Source: Jiella avicenniae (GTDB lineage: Bacteria; Pseudomonadota; Alphaproteobacteria; Rhizobiales; Rhizobiaceae). Taken from it: a stretch of DNA of 64,000 bases. The position numbers and the translations under genes are program-made. The DNA lies in contig NZ_JAJUWU010000003.1 in NCBI RefSeq assembly GCF_021390325.1, positions 124,001-188,000 of the forward strand, read 5' to 3'. The notes under the pieces are model-generated. The model was not told where the DNA came from. It did no database searches and saw only the letters and a program-made list of their open reading frames with translations. Below, piece after piece: positions 25,515 through 33,871 of the stretch (the first letter of the stretch is position 1; each line of letters begins with the position of its first letter).

Positions 25515-26090
25515 CTAACCACCGAAGAAGCCGCGCGAGGAGGAGCGGCCGCCGAAGCCCGACCGCGAGACCGTCCGGGTGTTGACGTTGACCGGCCGGC
25601 TCACCGACTTGCCGCCCTCGATGGTGCTGGTCAGCGAGTCGCCTGCCCGGTTCCGGTAGATCGGCGTCGAGGAGTAGCCCGAGGAGTACCGATAGTCGCG
25701 ATAGGCGCCGTAGCTCGACAGGTTCGACAGGGCCGAGGAGATCAGATAGCCGGTCATGAACGGCACGAAGAAGCCGGAGCCCGAGCCGCTGGTCTGGCCG
25801 GCGGAGTTCTGGCCGCCACCGGCCTGGAAGCACTTGCCCTCGCCGATCGCCGCCTCGCATTCCTGCAGGCTGGCATAATGCGGGGCTTCGGCGAGATGTT
25901 TCTGCAGGGCCTGCTGATATTCGGCCTCGCAGATCTGCGCGTCGATGCCGGCGTCGGCGCATTGTTGCGGCGTCGAGAAGGCGACGTCCTGCGGCGTGTC
26001 GTCGCCGCAGCCGTAGAGGACCATGCCCGTCGCGGCGATCGTGCCGAGGGTGAGGACCGGCGGTGTTCTTCTGGTGAAGCGTCTGCGCAT
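25515..26090 (-). CDS. yjfM: DUF1190 (YgiB/YjfM) family lipoprotein-like protein
   Basis: This 191-residue protein has an N-terminal signal with MVLYGCG, compatible with a lipobox Cys at about residue 26. The conserved DUF1190 core follows: QQCADAG, ICEAEYQQAL and SLQECEAAIGEGKCFQ, with paired cysteines. A Gly/Ser/Tyr-rich C-terminus ends in SSSRGFFGG. AGGAGG precedes the ATG. It lies 11 bp after yjfL and before the ATP-grasp ligase gene. DUF1190 and this ligase family travel together in many proteobacteria; the protein is probably an envelope component, possibly a ligation target. Confidence 0.88.
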   Translation of the reverse strand: MRRRFTRRTPPVLTLGTIAATGMVLYGCGDDTPQDVAFSTPQQCADAGIDAQICEAEYQQALQKHLAEAPHYASLQECEAAIGEGKCFQAGGGQNSAGQTSGSGSGFFVPFMTGYLISSALSNLSSYGAYRDYRYSSGYSSTPIYRNRAGDSLTSTIEGGKSVSRPVNVNTRTVSRSGFGGRSSSRGFFGG

Positions 26091-26101
26091 TGCCGGCCTC
26101 C

Positions 26102-26503
26102 TCAGTAGGTCATGCAGGCGGCGTTGAGGATGCCGACGGCGAGCGCGATGCCGCCGCCCCACAGACCCGCCGCGATCTCGCCGTCGGTGATGCGCTGGTG
26201 AAGGCCGGTCATCGTCCGCGAGGCGATGAAGAAGGCGAGGATCTGGGCCAGAAGGCCGATGATCGACCAGACGATGAAGTCGACGATCGAGACCGAGTTC
26301 GCGGCCGCCGAGGCGAGCGGCAGCGAGAAGCCGAGGATCGCGCCCATGAAGGCGACCACGGCGGCCGTGTTGCCGGCCCGGATCAGGGTGATTTCCTTCT
26401 GCGGCGTCAGCGTCGTGTAGATCCAGCCGAACAGGCCGTAGAGCACCAGTCCGAGGATGAAATACGCAAGGAAGGCCGGCAGGCCCGCGACGATACCGAA
26501 CAT
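26102..26503 (-). CDS. yjfL: DUF350 (UPF0719/YjfL) inner-membrane protein
   Basis: This 133-residue protein has four predicted membrane helices. The DUF350 pattern is visible: the TPQKEITLIRAGNTAAVVAF segment with a charged loop between helices 1 and 2, and IVDFIVWSIIGLLAQ in the third. GAGAGGGA precedes the ATG at 26503; the frame stays open far upstream but only as a shadow of yjfK. It sits between yjfK and yjfM in the operon. The role is unknown; linkage to PspA-type proteins suggests membrane maintenance. Confidence 0.92.
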   Translation of the reverse strand: MFGIVAGLPAFLAYFILGLVLYGLFGWIYTTLTPQKEITLIRAGNTAAVVAFMGAILGFSLPLASAAANSVSIVDFIVWSIIGLLAQILAFFIASRTMTGLHQRITDGEIAAGLWGGGIALAVGILNAACMTY

Positions 26504-26589
26504 TCGATTCCCTCTCTCCGTGCGCAGCGAGCGCTCCGCCTGCGCGTCTTCTCCGGTCTCTCTACCGCCTCGCGGCCTGTGCCGCCACG

Positions 26590-27252
26590 TCAGACCCGCC
26601 TGACGTCGGCCGGCGACAGGCCGTAGCCGAGCAGGAATTCGACCGAGCCGCCCTCGCGGCTCGCGGCGCGCGCGATGTCGCGCTCGATGTTGATCAAGAG
26701 CATCTCCTGCGTCCGGCCGAGCGGACGAGCATAGAGCATGCAGGTCTGATGGATCTGGCGAACCCGGTCCCCGTCGTCGACGTCCTCGACGAATTCGACG
26801 AGTTCGGCCCGGCCCGTCCCCTCGCCCCAGTAGCGATCGAACAGAATGCCGTCGGCGTCGTAGGTCGGCTGGCCGATGAGCCCCGAAGGACCGGTCCAGC
26901 GGTTCCATTCCGCCCGCCCCGCCGGCACGACGCTGTCCCAGGAGGCGTAAAGGCTGATGTCCTGAATGGCGTCACCGGGCTTGCCGGTCGCCGAGAGCGT
27001 CTGCAGCAGCCGGTCGTCCTCGTCGTAGTAGCGCGACAGGATCGTCTCGCCGTCGAGGCGGGCCTCGCCATAGGCGACGACGATGAAGCTGCCGCCCTCC
27101 GGCAGGTCCATGCCGGGCTGGGCGCCGGCCGCGTCGGCCTGAAGCCCCAGCGCGTCGATCTCGATCGCGCCGCCGATGGCGACGCCGAGCGGGCCGCGCT
27201 CCCTCGGCAGATCCTCCGTCTTGCCCTTGCCGCCGAACAGCGAGAAGATCAT
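26590..27252 (-). CDS. yjfK: DUF2491 (YjfK) family protein
   Basis: This 220-residue soluble protein matches the YjfK/DUF2491 family by length and by segments such as GPLGVAIGGAIEIDAL near the N-terminus, YYDEDDRLLQTLS, FDRYWGEG and the C-terminal GRTQEMLLINIE. It has no signal peptide. Its start overlaps the ion channel stop by ATGA, so the two are coupled, and yjfL follows 86 bp later. Biochemical function is not known; it is consistently linked with PspA/IM30-like proteins. Confidence 0.9.
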   Translation of the reverse strand: MIFSLFGGKGKTEDLPRERGPLGVAIGGAIEIDALGLQADAAGAQPGMDLPEGGSFIVVAYGEARLDGETILSRYYDEDDRLLQTLSATGKPGDAIQDISLYASWDSVVPAGRAEWNRWTGPSGLIGQPTYDADGILFDRYWGEGTGRAELVEFVEDVDDGDRVRQIHQTCMLYARPLGRTQEMLLINIERDIARAASREGGSVEFLLGYGLSPADVRRV

Positions 27253-28307
27253 GCGCTCTCCTTTGCAAAAGCGTCCCAGTCGATCCGGCCGGGATCGAGC
27301 CTGCGGTCGGCGATGTAGTAGAGCACGTCGCCGGGGCGAATTTCGATCCCCTCCTCGCAGTTGAGATCGACATTTCCGTGACGGTTGATGCCGACGAGGG
27401 TGACGGCGTGACGCCGCCGCATGTGTCGCAGCGCCGCGTCGTAGGATACCGGCGCCGCGCCGTCCGGCATCTTCACGGAAAAGGCGGTGTCCTCCTTGCC
27501 GGCCGACAGCAGAAGATTGGCGACGACGGAGGTGCCCGGATCGCGGGCGGCGCGAACCATCAGCTCGGAGGAGAGCGAGGTGACGCTCTCGATGCGCGAA
27601 TTCTGCTGGCGCAAGATGTCGGCGCTCGATTCGAAATCGAAATAGGCGACGACATGGGCGCCCCGGCAGGTGGTGGAGGCGACGAGAGCGGCCGCCAGCG
27701 TCTCGTCGTCGGTGGCGCCGCGCACGATGATCGACCTCGCGTTGACGGCTCCCGCCCTCTCAAGCCCCGAGGGATCGGCGAGCCGTTCGACCCGGACGTA
27801 ATCGACCGTCTCGGGCGACGGGTTCTGCTCGAGGTCCTTGGCGATGAGCACCGTCACCGCCTCGCCCTCGAGCCGCTCCCGATGGATCAGCGACAGCAGA
27901 CGCCGGGTCGTCGCCTCGTGCCAGCCCATCACCACGTCGTGATCGGCCCGGTCGCTGAAATTGCCGAGACCCTTCATGCGGCCCCTCCACGTGTTGCTCA
28001 CCGCCGCGAGCAGCTTTCCGAGCACGGCGGTGAAGATGGCGATCGCGCCGGGCAGGACGAAGAACGCCGCGACGAGCCGGCCCGCACCGGTCTGCGGCGA
28101 CAGGTCTCCGTAGCCGACGGTGGTCGCCGTGACGATGTAATAATAGACGAAATCGACCGGCCGGGACACGAAGTCGCTTTCGCCGACGATCGCCAGCAGC
28201 AGCCAGCTCATCGCCAGATGGCCGACGGACAGAGCCGCGATCGCGCCCCAGGTGAGTTCGGCGAGGGCGACGTAAAAGCGACGCAGATAGTGCGAAAAGA
28301 ACGGCAC
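27249..28307 (-). CDS. Potassium-channel-like protein with TrkA-N regulatory domains
   Basis: This 352-residue ion channel has a first helix at about 15-40, then a pore loop with the selectivity filter ATTVGYGDLSP at about 62-72, and a second pore helix (about 78-105). The cytoplasmic part carries a Rossmann-like RCK domain (HDVVMGWHEATTR, VLIAKDLEQ, RSIIVRGATDDET) and a C-terminal TrkA-C-like segment (EEGIEIRPGDVLYYIADR). It heads the minus-strand yjfK-yjfL-yjfM-yjfC operon and is divergent from yjfI. It links ion flux to the membrane-stress locus; I know of no such gene in the E. coli yjf operon. Confidence 0.88.
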   Translation of the reverse strand: MPFFSHYLRRFYVALAELTWGAIAALSVGHLAMSWLLLAIVGESDFVSRPVDFVYYYIVTATTVGYGDLSPQTGAGRLVAAFFVLPGAIAIFTAVLGKLLAAVSNTWRGRMKGLGNFSDRADHDVVMGWHEATTRRLLSLIHRERLEGEAVTVLIAKDLEQNPSPETVDYVRVERLADPSGLERAGAVNARSIIVRGATDDETLAAALVASTTCRGAHVVAYFDFESSADILRQQNSRIESVTSLSSELMVRAARDPGTSVVANLLLSAGKEDTAFSVKMPDGAAPVSYDAALRHMRRRHAVTLVGINRHGNVDLNCEEGIEIRPGDVLYYIADRRLDPGRIDWDAFAKESA

Positions 28308-28456
28308 GCGGGATCCGGTTCGGACTGTTTGGACGGTTATGCGGCCGGATCTTCCCCAAGGTCAATATCGGCCGTCGGAGACGGAAATCGGTTTGGACAG
28401 CGCCCCGCCGGTGATGTAGAACCCGGCGACGAACCTTGGCAACCGAGGGATACCCC
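28308..28456. promoter_or_regulatory. Divergent promoter region of the split yjf locus
   Basis: The 149-bp gap separates the channel-yjfKLMC operon (minus) from yjfI-pspA-like (plus), so both promoters must lie here. I see no clean sigma70 or sigma54 element by eye. Confidence 0.4.
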
Positions 28457-28888
28457 GTGAAAAAGTGGAATCTTGCCAGCCTGACGGAGCTTTTCGCCTC
28501 CGATCCCGAGGCTCTCGGCGACGTCGACGTGACCGTCGTCGAGACCGGTGACGTGATCCGCGTGACCCTCAAGGAGAAGGGCGATCTGGACGTCCTGGTG
28601 GCCGCCGGCGGCGACCAGGTCCTGGCCAGCGTCATCCTGGCGCCGGCCGACACCGTGCCGCGCCGCGAGGCCTTCGAGCGGATGATCCTGTCGACCCACA
28701 AGCTCGTGCCGCTTTCGACCTTCGGGATCGTGACCATCGACGGCAAGGAATATTACGAGCTGTTCGGCTCGCTGTCGGCGAACTCGACCGCCGAATCGAT
28801 GATCGAGGAAGTGGCCGTCCTCGCGACCAATGCGGTCGATGCCGCCGACATGATCGAGGAATGGAAGAACGGGGAGTTCGGATCATGA
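28457..28888 (+). CDS. yjfI: DUF2170 (YjfI) family protein
   Basis: This 143-residue soluble, acidic protein matches YjfI. Conserved segments are WNLASLTELF at the start, DLDVLVAAGGDQVLAS, LPxxDTVPRREAFER-type text near 70 and LVPLSTFGI. The GTG at 28457 was chosen, with GAGGGA upstream, over a TTG seven codons earlier. Its stop overlaps the start of the PspA-family gene (ATGA), so the two products are made together. The family is a predicted partner of PspA/IM30-like YjfJ; mechanism unknown. Confidence 0.9.
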   Translation: MKKWNLASLTELFASDPEALGDVDVTVVETGDVIRVTLKEKGDLDVLVAAGGDQVLASVILAPADTVPRREAFERMILSTHKLVPLSTFGIVTIDGKEYYELFGSLSANSTAESMIEEVAVLATNAVDAADMIEEWKNGEFGS

Positions 28889-29631
28889 GCGTCTGGGGCA
28901 AGCTTTTCACCGCCGTGCGCGGCGGCGTGAACGAGGCGGCGGAATCGGTGGCCGACACCCAGGCCCTGCGCATCCTCGATCAGGAGATCCGCGACGCGGA
29001 AAACGCGCTGCGGCGCGCCCGCTCCGATCTCGCCGGGATCATGGCCTCCAACAAGTCGCTGCAGCGGCGCATCCACGAGGCGCGCGACAAGGAGCGCAAG
29101 GACACCGAGAGCGCCCGCGCCGCGCTGCAGGCCGGCCGCGAGGATCTCGCCCGCGGCCTCGCCGACCGCATCTCGAAGACGCGGACGGAGGCGAGCCGGG
29201 ACGAGGCCGAACTCGAACGGCTCAACCAGCGCCAGCAGCAGATGATCAAGGCGGTCCAGGACACCGAGCAGCGCATCCAGCAGATGCGCCGCGAGGTCGA
29301 GAACGTGAAGGCCAACGAGTCGCTGATCAAGGCGCAGTCGGCCATCGCCACCACCCAGTCGGGCGTCAATTCCAAGCTCGGCAACGCGATGGATTCGCTG
29401 GAGCGCATCCGCAAGAAGCAGGAGGCGACCCAGGGGAGGCTCGAAGCGGGCGAAGAACTCGCGGCGCTGGAGTCCGGCTCCGATCTCGACCGGCAGCTGC
29501 TGGCGGCGGGCATCGGCGGCCAGTCGCAGTCGGCGGACGACGTGCTCGCCCAGATCATGGGCACGAGCCCCTCGCCGCAGATCGGCGCGTCGAAGGATCC
29601 TCTCGGCCTGGACCGGCCGAAGGAAGACTGA
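28885..29631 (+). CDS. yjfJ: PspA/IM30 family protein (YjfJ-like)
   Basis: This 248-residue, almost wholly helical protein is of the PspA/IM30/Vipp1 (bacterial ESCRT-III) superfamily. An amphipathic N-terminal helix (SVWGKLFTAVRGGVNEA) would contact membrane, followed by long coiled-coil helices (about 25-175) with heptads such as LERLNQRQQQMIKAV. The C-terminal region (about 180-248) is less structured. Such proteins polymerise on damaged inner membranes and preserve the proton gradient. It overlaps yjfI by four bases, and a terminator follows 50 bp after its stop. Confidence 0.93.
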   Translation: MSVWGKLFTAVRGGVNEAAESVADTQALRILDQEIRDAENALRRARSDLAGIMASNKSLQRRIHEARDKERKDTESARAALQAGREDLARGLADRISKTRTEASRDEAELERLNQRQQQMIKAVQDTEQRIQQMRREVENVKANESLIKAQSAIATTQSGVNSKLGNAMDSLERIRKKQEATQGRLEAGEELAALESGSDLDRQLLAAGIGGQSQSADDVLAQIMGTSPSPQIGASKDPLGLDRPKED

Positions 29632-29680
29632 TCCGCACCGCTTTCGTCGCTCCGGCCGCCCGCGCGGCCGCCACCTTCCA

Positions 29681-29713
29681 GCCCCGGCCCCAGCGCCGGG
29701 GCCTTCTGTTTTC
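29681..29713 (+). terminator. Terminator after the yjfI-yjfJ operon
   Basis: GCCCCGGC (29681-29688) pairs perfectly with GCCGGGGC (29695-29702), followed by CTTCTGTTTT. It lies about 50 bp after the PspA-family stop and just ahead of the EamA gene start. Confidence 0.7.
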
Positions 29714-29725
29714 CGGTCTCAGCTC

Positions 29726-30583
29726 TTGCCCCGCCTTCCAGCGCTCCTCGCCGGCATCCTGTTCACGCTTGCCGCCGGCTCCACCTTTGCCGTCCAGGAT
29801 TCGCTCGGCAAGCATCTCACCACCCTCGTGCCGCTGATCCAGCTCTTGTGGGGCCGGTATTTCATCCAGACGCTGATCATGGCGGGGATGCTCGGCGCGA
29901 CCCGCGGCCCGTCGTTCCTGAAGACCTCGCACCCCGTCCTGCAGATCCTCAGAGGCGCCTGCCTGTTGACCGCGACGTCGCTGATGTATGCGGCGCTCAC
30001 CTACGTGCCGCTCGCCGACGCGACGTCCGTCCTGTTCTTCGCGCCGATCCTCGTCACGGTCTTCTCCGTCGTCTTCCTCAAGGAGCGGATCGGCATCCAC
30101 CGGATCGCCGCGGTCGTCGCGGGTTTTGTCGGCATGCTGGTGGTGCTGCGTCCGGGGATCGACGCGATCGATCCGGCGCTGCTTCTCGCCGTCGTCGCGG
30201 CGGTGTTCAATGCCGGCTATCTGATGCTGACGCGCCGGCTCGCGGGCCGCGACGACGCCGCCTCAACGATGTTCAACACCACGGCGCCGGGGGCCGTCCT
30301 GCTGACGGTTCTGGTCATTCCGTTCTGGGAAACGCCGAGCCCGTCCACCCTCGCCTTCCTGGTCGCGATCGGCTGCACCGGCTCGATCGGGCACAGCCTT
30401 CTGGTGCGCGGCTTTTCCTTCGCGCCGGCTTCGCTGCTGTCGCCGTTCCTCTACATTCAGGTCTTGGCCGCGAGCATCCTGACGGTGGTGATCTTCGGCG
30501 ATCCGCTGCGCTGGACCACGGCGCTCGGCGCGGCGATCCTGGTCGCCAGCGGCCTCTACATCTGGTGGCGCGAGAACCGGTGA
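29726..30583 (+). CDS. DMT-superfamily transporter (EamA)
   Basis: This 285-residue inner-membrane protein has ten helices in two EamA repeats. It begins LPALLAGILFTLAAGSTFAVQD, with RGACLLTATSLMYAAL and FLKERIG ending repeat one, and FAPASLLSPFLYIQ with FGDPLRW in repeat two. EamA proteins export metabolites or amino acids, or import nucleotide sugars; the substrate cannot be told. The only suitable start is a TTG at 29726, just after the upstream terminator, so the promoter must lie close to or within the end of the PspA-family unit. Confidence 0.85.
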   Translation: MPRLPALLAGILFTLAAGSTFAVQDSLGKHLTTLVPLIQLLWGRYFIQTLIMAGMLGATRGPSFLKTSHPVLQILRGACLLTATSLMYAALTYVPLADATSVLFFAPILVTVFSVVFLKERIGIHRIAAVVAGFVGMLVVLRPGIDAIDPALLLAVVAAVFNAGYLMLTRRLAGRDDAASTMFNTTAPGAVLLTVLVIPFWETPSPSTLAFLVAIGCTGSIGHSLLVRGFSFAPASLLSPFLYIQVLAASILTVVIFGDPLRWTTALGAAILVASGLYIWWRENR

Positions 30584-30687
30584 CCGGCGGCGAAAACGGC
30601 GCGTCCCGGATTGCGCCGAGCCGAGCCGCCGGCTAGGCCTCGCTGGATCAGGCGCCGTGCCGGCGCCGAAACCGACGAGGCGTCGCC

Positions 30688-31371
30688 ATGGCCTATGCCT
30701 TTCCGCCAGCCTGGATCCCCACCCTGCCGATCCGCGGCTCCAGCGACGAATTTCCCGTCCGGCGGATCTATTGCGTCGGCCGGAACTACGCCGAGCACGC
30801 CGTCGAGATGGGGCACGATCCCGACAAGGAACCGCCCTTCTTCTTCCAGAAGAACCCGGACAATCTCGCCCAGACCGGCGAGTTTCCCTATCCGGGCGCG
30901 ACCAAGGACGTGCATCACGAGATCGAACTGGTCGCCGCCCTGTCGAAGGGGGGCACGGACATTGCGCCCGACGCGGCGCTCGACCATGTCTTCGGCTACG
31001 CCGTCGGGCTCGACATGACCCGCCGCGACCTGCAGGCCGGAGTGAAGAAGCTCGGCCGCCCCTGGGAGATCGCCAAGGCGTTCGAAAAGTCGGCGCCGAT
31101 CTCGGAGATCGTTCTAGCTTCGGCCATCGGCCATCCCTCGTCGGGCGCGATCTCGCTCGCCGTCAACGGCAAGACCCGCCAGTCCGGCGACCTCTCGCAG
31201 ATGATCTGGAAAACCGGCGAGATCATCGCCCATCTCTCCGGCCTGTTCGAACTCGCGCCCGGCGACCTGATCATGACCGGGACGCCCGCTGGTGTCGGCG
31301 CCGTGGCGCGCGGCGACAGGCTGGAAGGGACCGTCGAGGGCGTCGGGACCCTGGTGGTGACGGTGGTCTGA
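30688..31371 (+). CDS. Fumarylacetoacetate hydrolase family protein (YcgM-like)
   Basis: This 227-residue cytoplasmic enzyme belongs to the FAH/acylpyruvase branch. It has IYCVGRNYAEHAVEMG near residue 30, the metal-binding E-x-E motif in HHEIELVAAL at about 75, FGYAVGLDMTRRDLQ, and the C-terminal GDLIMTGTPAGVGAV loop. Such proteins hydrolyse C-C bonds in acylpyruvates or decarboxylate oxaloacetate. The ATG has GACGAGG upstream. It is monocistronic and convergent with glgX. Confidence 0.93.
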   Translation: MAYAFPPAWIPTLPIRGSSDEFPVRRIYCVGRNYAEHAVEMGHDPDKEPPFFFQKNPDNLAQTGEFPYPGATKDVHHEIELVAALSKGGTDIAPDAALDHVFGYAVGLDMTRRDLQAGVKKLGRPWEIAKAFEKSAPISEIVLASAIGHPSSGAISLAVNGKTRQSGDLSQMIWKTGEIIAHLSGLFELAPGDLIMTGTPAGVGAVARGDRLEGTVEGVGTLVVTVV

Positions 31372-31401
31372 TCCGCCTGCCCCCGCGGCCCTGACAGAGA
31401 T

Positions 31402-31433
31402 GCGGCCCTCCGCGACAGGTCGCAGAAGGCCGC
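31402..31433. terminator. Long hairpin between convergent FAH and glgX genes
   Basis: A 14-bp stem (31402-31415 with 31420-31433, two wobble pairs on the minus-strand RNA) has a 4-nt loop. It sits midway between two convergent stop codons. No T-run follows on either side, so it probably blocks 3' exonucleases or aids termination in both directions. Confidence 0.5.
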
Positions 31434-31466
31434 CGGTTGCAGTCCGGTCCGTCGTCCGTCCGGTGT

Positions 31467-33722
31467 CTACACGCGCAGCCGGTCGCCGGCAGACCGCGCG
31501 AACGCTTCGGAGACGTGGGCGAATGAACGCCGCGCATCCTCGCTGTCGGCGTCGTCGTCCGGCTCGAGGATGAAAACGAGGAACGACCGCCCCGTCGTCA
31601 TGTAAGCGCTGCCGAACTCGAAGGGCGCGAGTTCCTCGCGGTCCGGCAGGTTCGTGTCGATCACGCAACGCCAGCGCTTGCCGCCCGGCGCTTCCGGCAG
31701 GGTGAAGTTCACCACGTCGAAATGGGCGTTCATCACCATCAGCATGGTGGCGTCGGTGCCCGGCCGGCGTATGCCGGTTTCCTGTGCCCGGCCATCGAGG
31801 AGGACGCCGAAGCACTTCGCCTCGGCGTCGGCCCAGTCGCCGTCGACGAATTCCTCGCCGTCGGGCTTCAGCCAGGCGACGTCCTTGACGCCGAGTTCCT
31901 CGTCGAACGTCCCGTGCAGGAAGGTGCCGCGCCGGAGCATCGCCAGCGACTGGCGCAGGATGATCAGCTTCTGCACGAATTCCGCCAGCTTGCGGCTCTC
32001 GGCCGTGATCTTCCAGTCGACCCAGCCGATCTCGTTGTCCTGGGCGTAGGCGTTGTTGTTGCCGCCCTGCGTGCGGGCGAACTCGTCGCCGGCGAGGATC
32101 ATCGGCGTGCCGCGGGAGAACAGCAGCGTCGCGAAGAAGTTGCGAAGCTGCCGGAACCGCGTCTCGACGATTTCCGCATCGTCGGTCTGCCCCTCGGCAC
32201 CGTAGTTGTAGGAGATGTTGTGCGAGTGGCCGTCGCGGTTGTCCTCGCCATTCGCCTCGTTGTGCTTGTCGTTGTAGGAGACGAGGTCGTGGAGGGTGAA
32301 GCCGTCATGGGCGGTGATGAAGTTCACCGACGCCCAGGGCTTGCGACCGCGCTTGTCGAAGAGGTCGGCAGAGGCCGAGAGCTTGCCGGCCACTGCCGGA
32401 ATCATTCCGTCGTCGCCGCGCCAGAAGCCGCGGATCGTGTCGCGATAGCCGTCGTTCCACTCCGCCCATCCCGGCGGGAAGCGGCCGACCTGATAACCTC
32501 CGGGCCCGACGTCCCAGGGCTCGGCGATCAGCTTCACCTCGGAAAGGAGCGGATCCTGCATGGTGGCGTGGAGAAAGCTCGATTCCTCGGAGAACCCGGT
32601 CGGTTCGCGCGCGAGGATGGTCGCGAGGTCGAAGCGGAACCCGTCGACACGCATCTCGCCCGCCCAATAGCGCAGGGAGTCGGTCACGAGCTGCATCACC
32701 CGCGGATGCGAGGTGTTGAGCGTGTTTCCGGTGCCGGTGTCGTTGATGTAATAGCGCGGCTGGTCCGGCATCAGCCTGTAATAGGCGGCGTTGTCGATGC
32801 CCTTGAATGACAGCGTCGGCCCGAGTTCGTTGCCTTCGGCCGTGTGATTGTAGACGACGTCGAGGATCACCTCGAGCCGGGCGTGGTGGAAGGCCGAGAC
32901 CAACTCCTTGAACTCGGCGATGGAATTGCCTGCGAGATAGCGCGGATCCGGCGCGAAGAAGCCGATCGAATTGTAGCCCCAGTAGTTCCGGAGGCCCTTC
33001 TCGACGAGATAGCTGTCGTCGACGAAGGCGTGGATGGGGAGAAGCTCGACGGAGGTGACGCCGAGGCTGCGAACGTAATCGATCACCTCGGCGGTGGTCA
33101 GACCCGCGAATTTGCCGCGGTCGCGATCGTCCACCTTCGGGTGGCGCATGGTGAAACCCTTGACGTGGGTTTCGTAGAAGATCGTGCGGTCCCACGGCAC
33201 GTTCGGGCGCCGCTCGTCGCCCCAGGTGAAGGCCGGATCGACGACCCGGCACTTCGGCACGAAGGGCGCGGAGTCCCGCTCGTCGAAGGACAGGTCGCCG
33301 TCGTCATGGCCGATCGTGTAGCCGAACAGTGCGTGATCCCACTTCACCTCGCCGATCAGCTGCTTGGCATAGGGATCGATCAGAAGCTTGTTCGGATTGA
33401 AGCGATGGCCGGCCTCGGGCTCGTAGGGGCCGTAGACGCGATATCCGTAGATCTGGCCGGGCCGCACGTCCCGCAGATAGCCGTGATAGATCTCGTTGGT
33501 GTATTCGGGCAGCTCGATCCGTTCGACTTCGGTCTTGCCGTCGGCGTCGAAGAGGCAGAGTTCGACCTTGGTCGCGTTGGCCGAGAAGATCGCGAAATTG
33601 ACGCCGATGCCGTCCCAGGTCGCGCCGAGGGGAAACGGCCGGCCCTCCTGGATCCGGCGGCGGCGCACCGCTGTCGGACCGCGGTGGGTCTGGGTCGTGT
33701 TCGGCCTGATTTGGATCGTCAC
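31467..33722 (-). CDS. glgX: Glycogen debranching enzyme GlgX
   Basis: This 751-residue GH13 enzyme removes alpha-1,6 branches from phosphorylase-limited glycogen. Residues about 25-140 form a CBM48/isoamylase N-domain (FPLGATWDGIGVNFAIFS). The catalytic barrel follows: VILDVVYNHT, then VDGFRFDLA with the nucleophile Asp, LIAEPWD with the acid Glu, and FITAHDGFTLHD with the transition-state Asp. The GTG at 33722 (VTIQIRPN) has GGAG upstream; the open frame further upstream lacks a start signal and protein-like composition. No other glycogen genes are in the window. Confidence 0.95.
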   Translation of the reverse strand: MTIQIRPNTTQTHRGPTAVRRRRIQEGRPFPLGATWDGIGVNFAIFSANATKVELCLFDADGKTEVERIELPEYTNEIYHGYLRDVRPGQIYGYRVYGPYEPEAGHRFNPNKLLIDPYAKQLIGEVKWDHALFGYTIGHDDGDLSFDERDSAPFVPKCRVVDPAFTWGDERRPNVPWDRTIFYETHVKGFTMRHPKVDDRDRGKFAGLTTAEVIDYVRSLGVTSVELLPIHAFVDDSYLVEKGLRNYWGYNSIGFFAPDPRYLAGNSIAEFKELVSAFHHARLEVILDVVYNHTAEGNELGPTLSFKGIDNAAYYRLMPDQPRYYINDTGTGNTLNTSHPRVMQLVTDSLRYWAGEMRVDGFRFDLATILAREPTGFSEESSFLHATMQDPLLSEVKLIAEPWDVGPGGYQVGRFPPGWAEWNDGYRDTIRGFWRGDDGMIPAVAGKLSASADLFDKRGRKPWASVNFITAHDGFTLHDLVSYNDKHNEANGEDNRDGHSHNISYNYGAEGQTDDAEIVETRFRQLRNFFATLLFSRGTPMILAGDEFARTQGGNNNAYAQDNEIGWVDWKITAESRKLAEFVQKLIILRQSLAMLRRGTFLHGTFDEELGVKDVAWLKPDGEEFVDGDWADAEAKCFGVLLDGRAQETGIRRPGTDATMLMVMNAHFDVVNFTLPEAPGGKRWRCVIDTNLPDREELAPFEFGSAYMTTGRSFLVFILEPDDDADSEDARRSFAHVSEAFARSAGDRLRV

Positions 33723-33871
33723 GAAGGCTTCTCCGGGAGAGAGGGGGTAGGACGCACCTAAAGAGCCGGCGAGGCATCTTGGTTCCGTCACCCACCCGAT
33801 CGGCAAAGACGATCGCCATCGCCGCGACGCTCGGCGGCCGCGGCGATGGCGGCCGTCGAGCGGAACCGACC

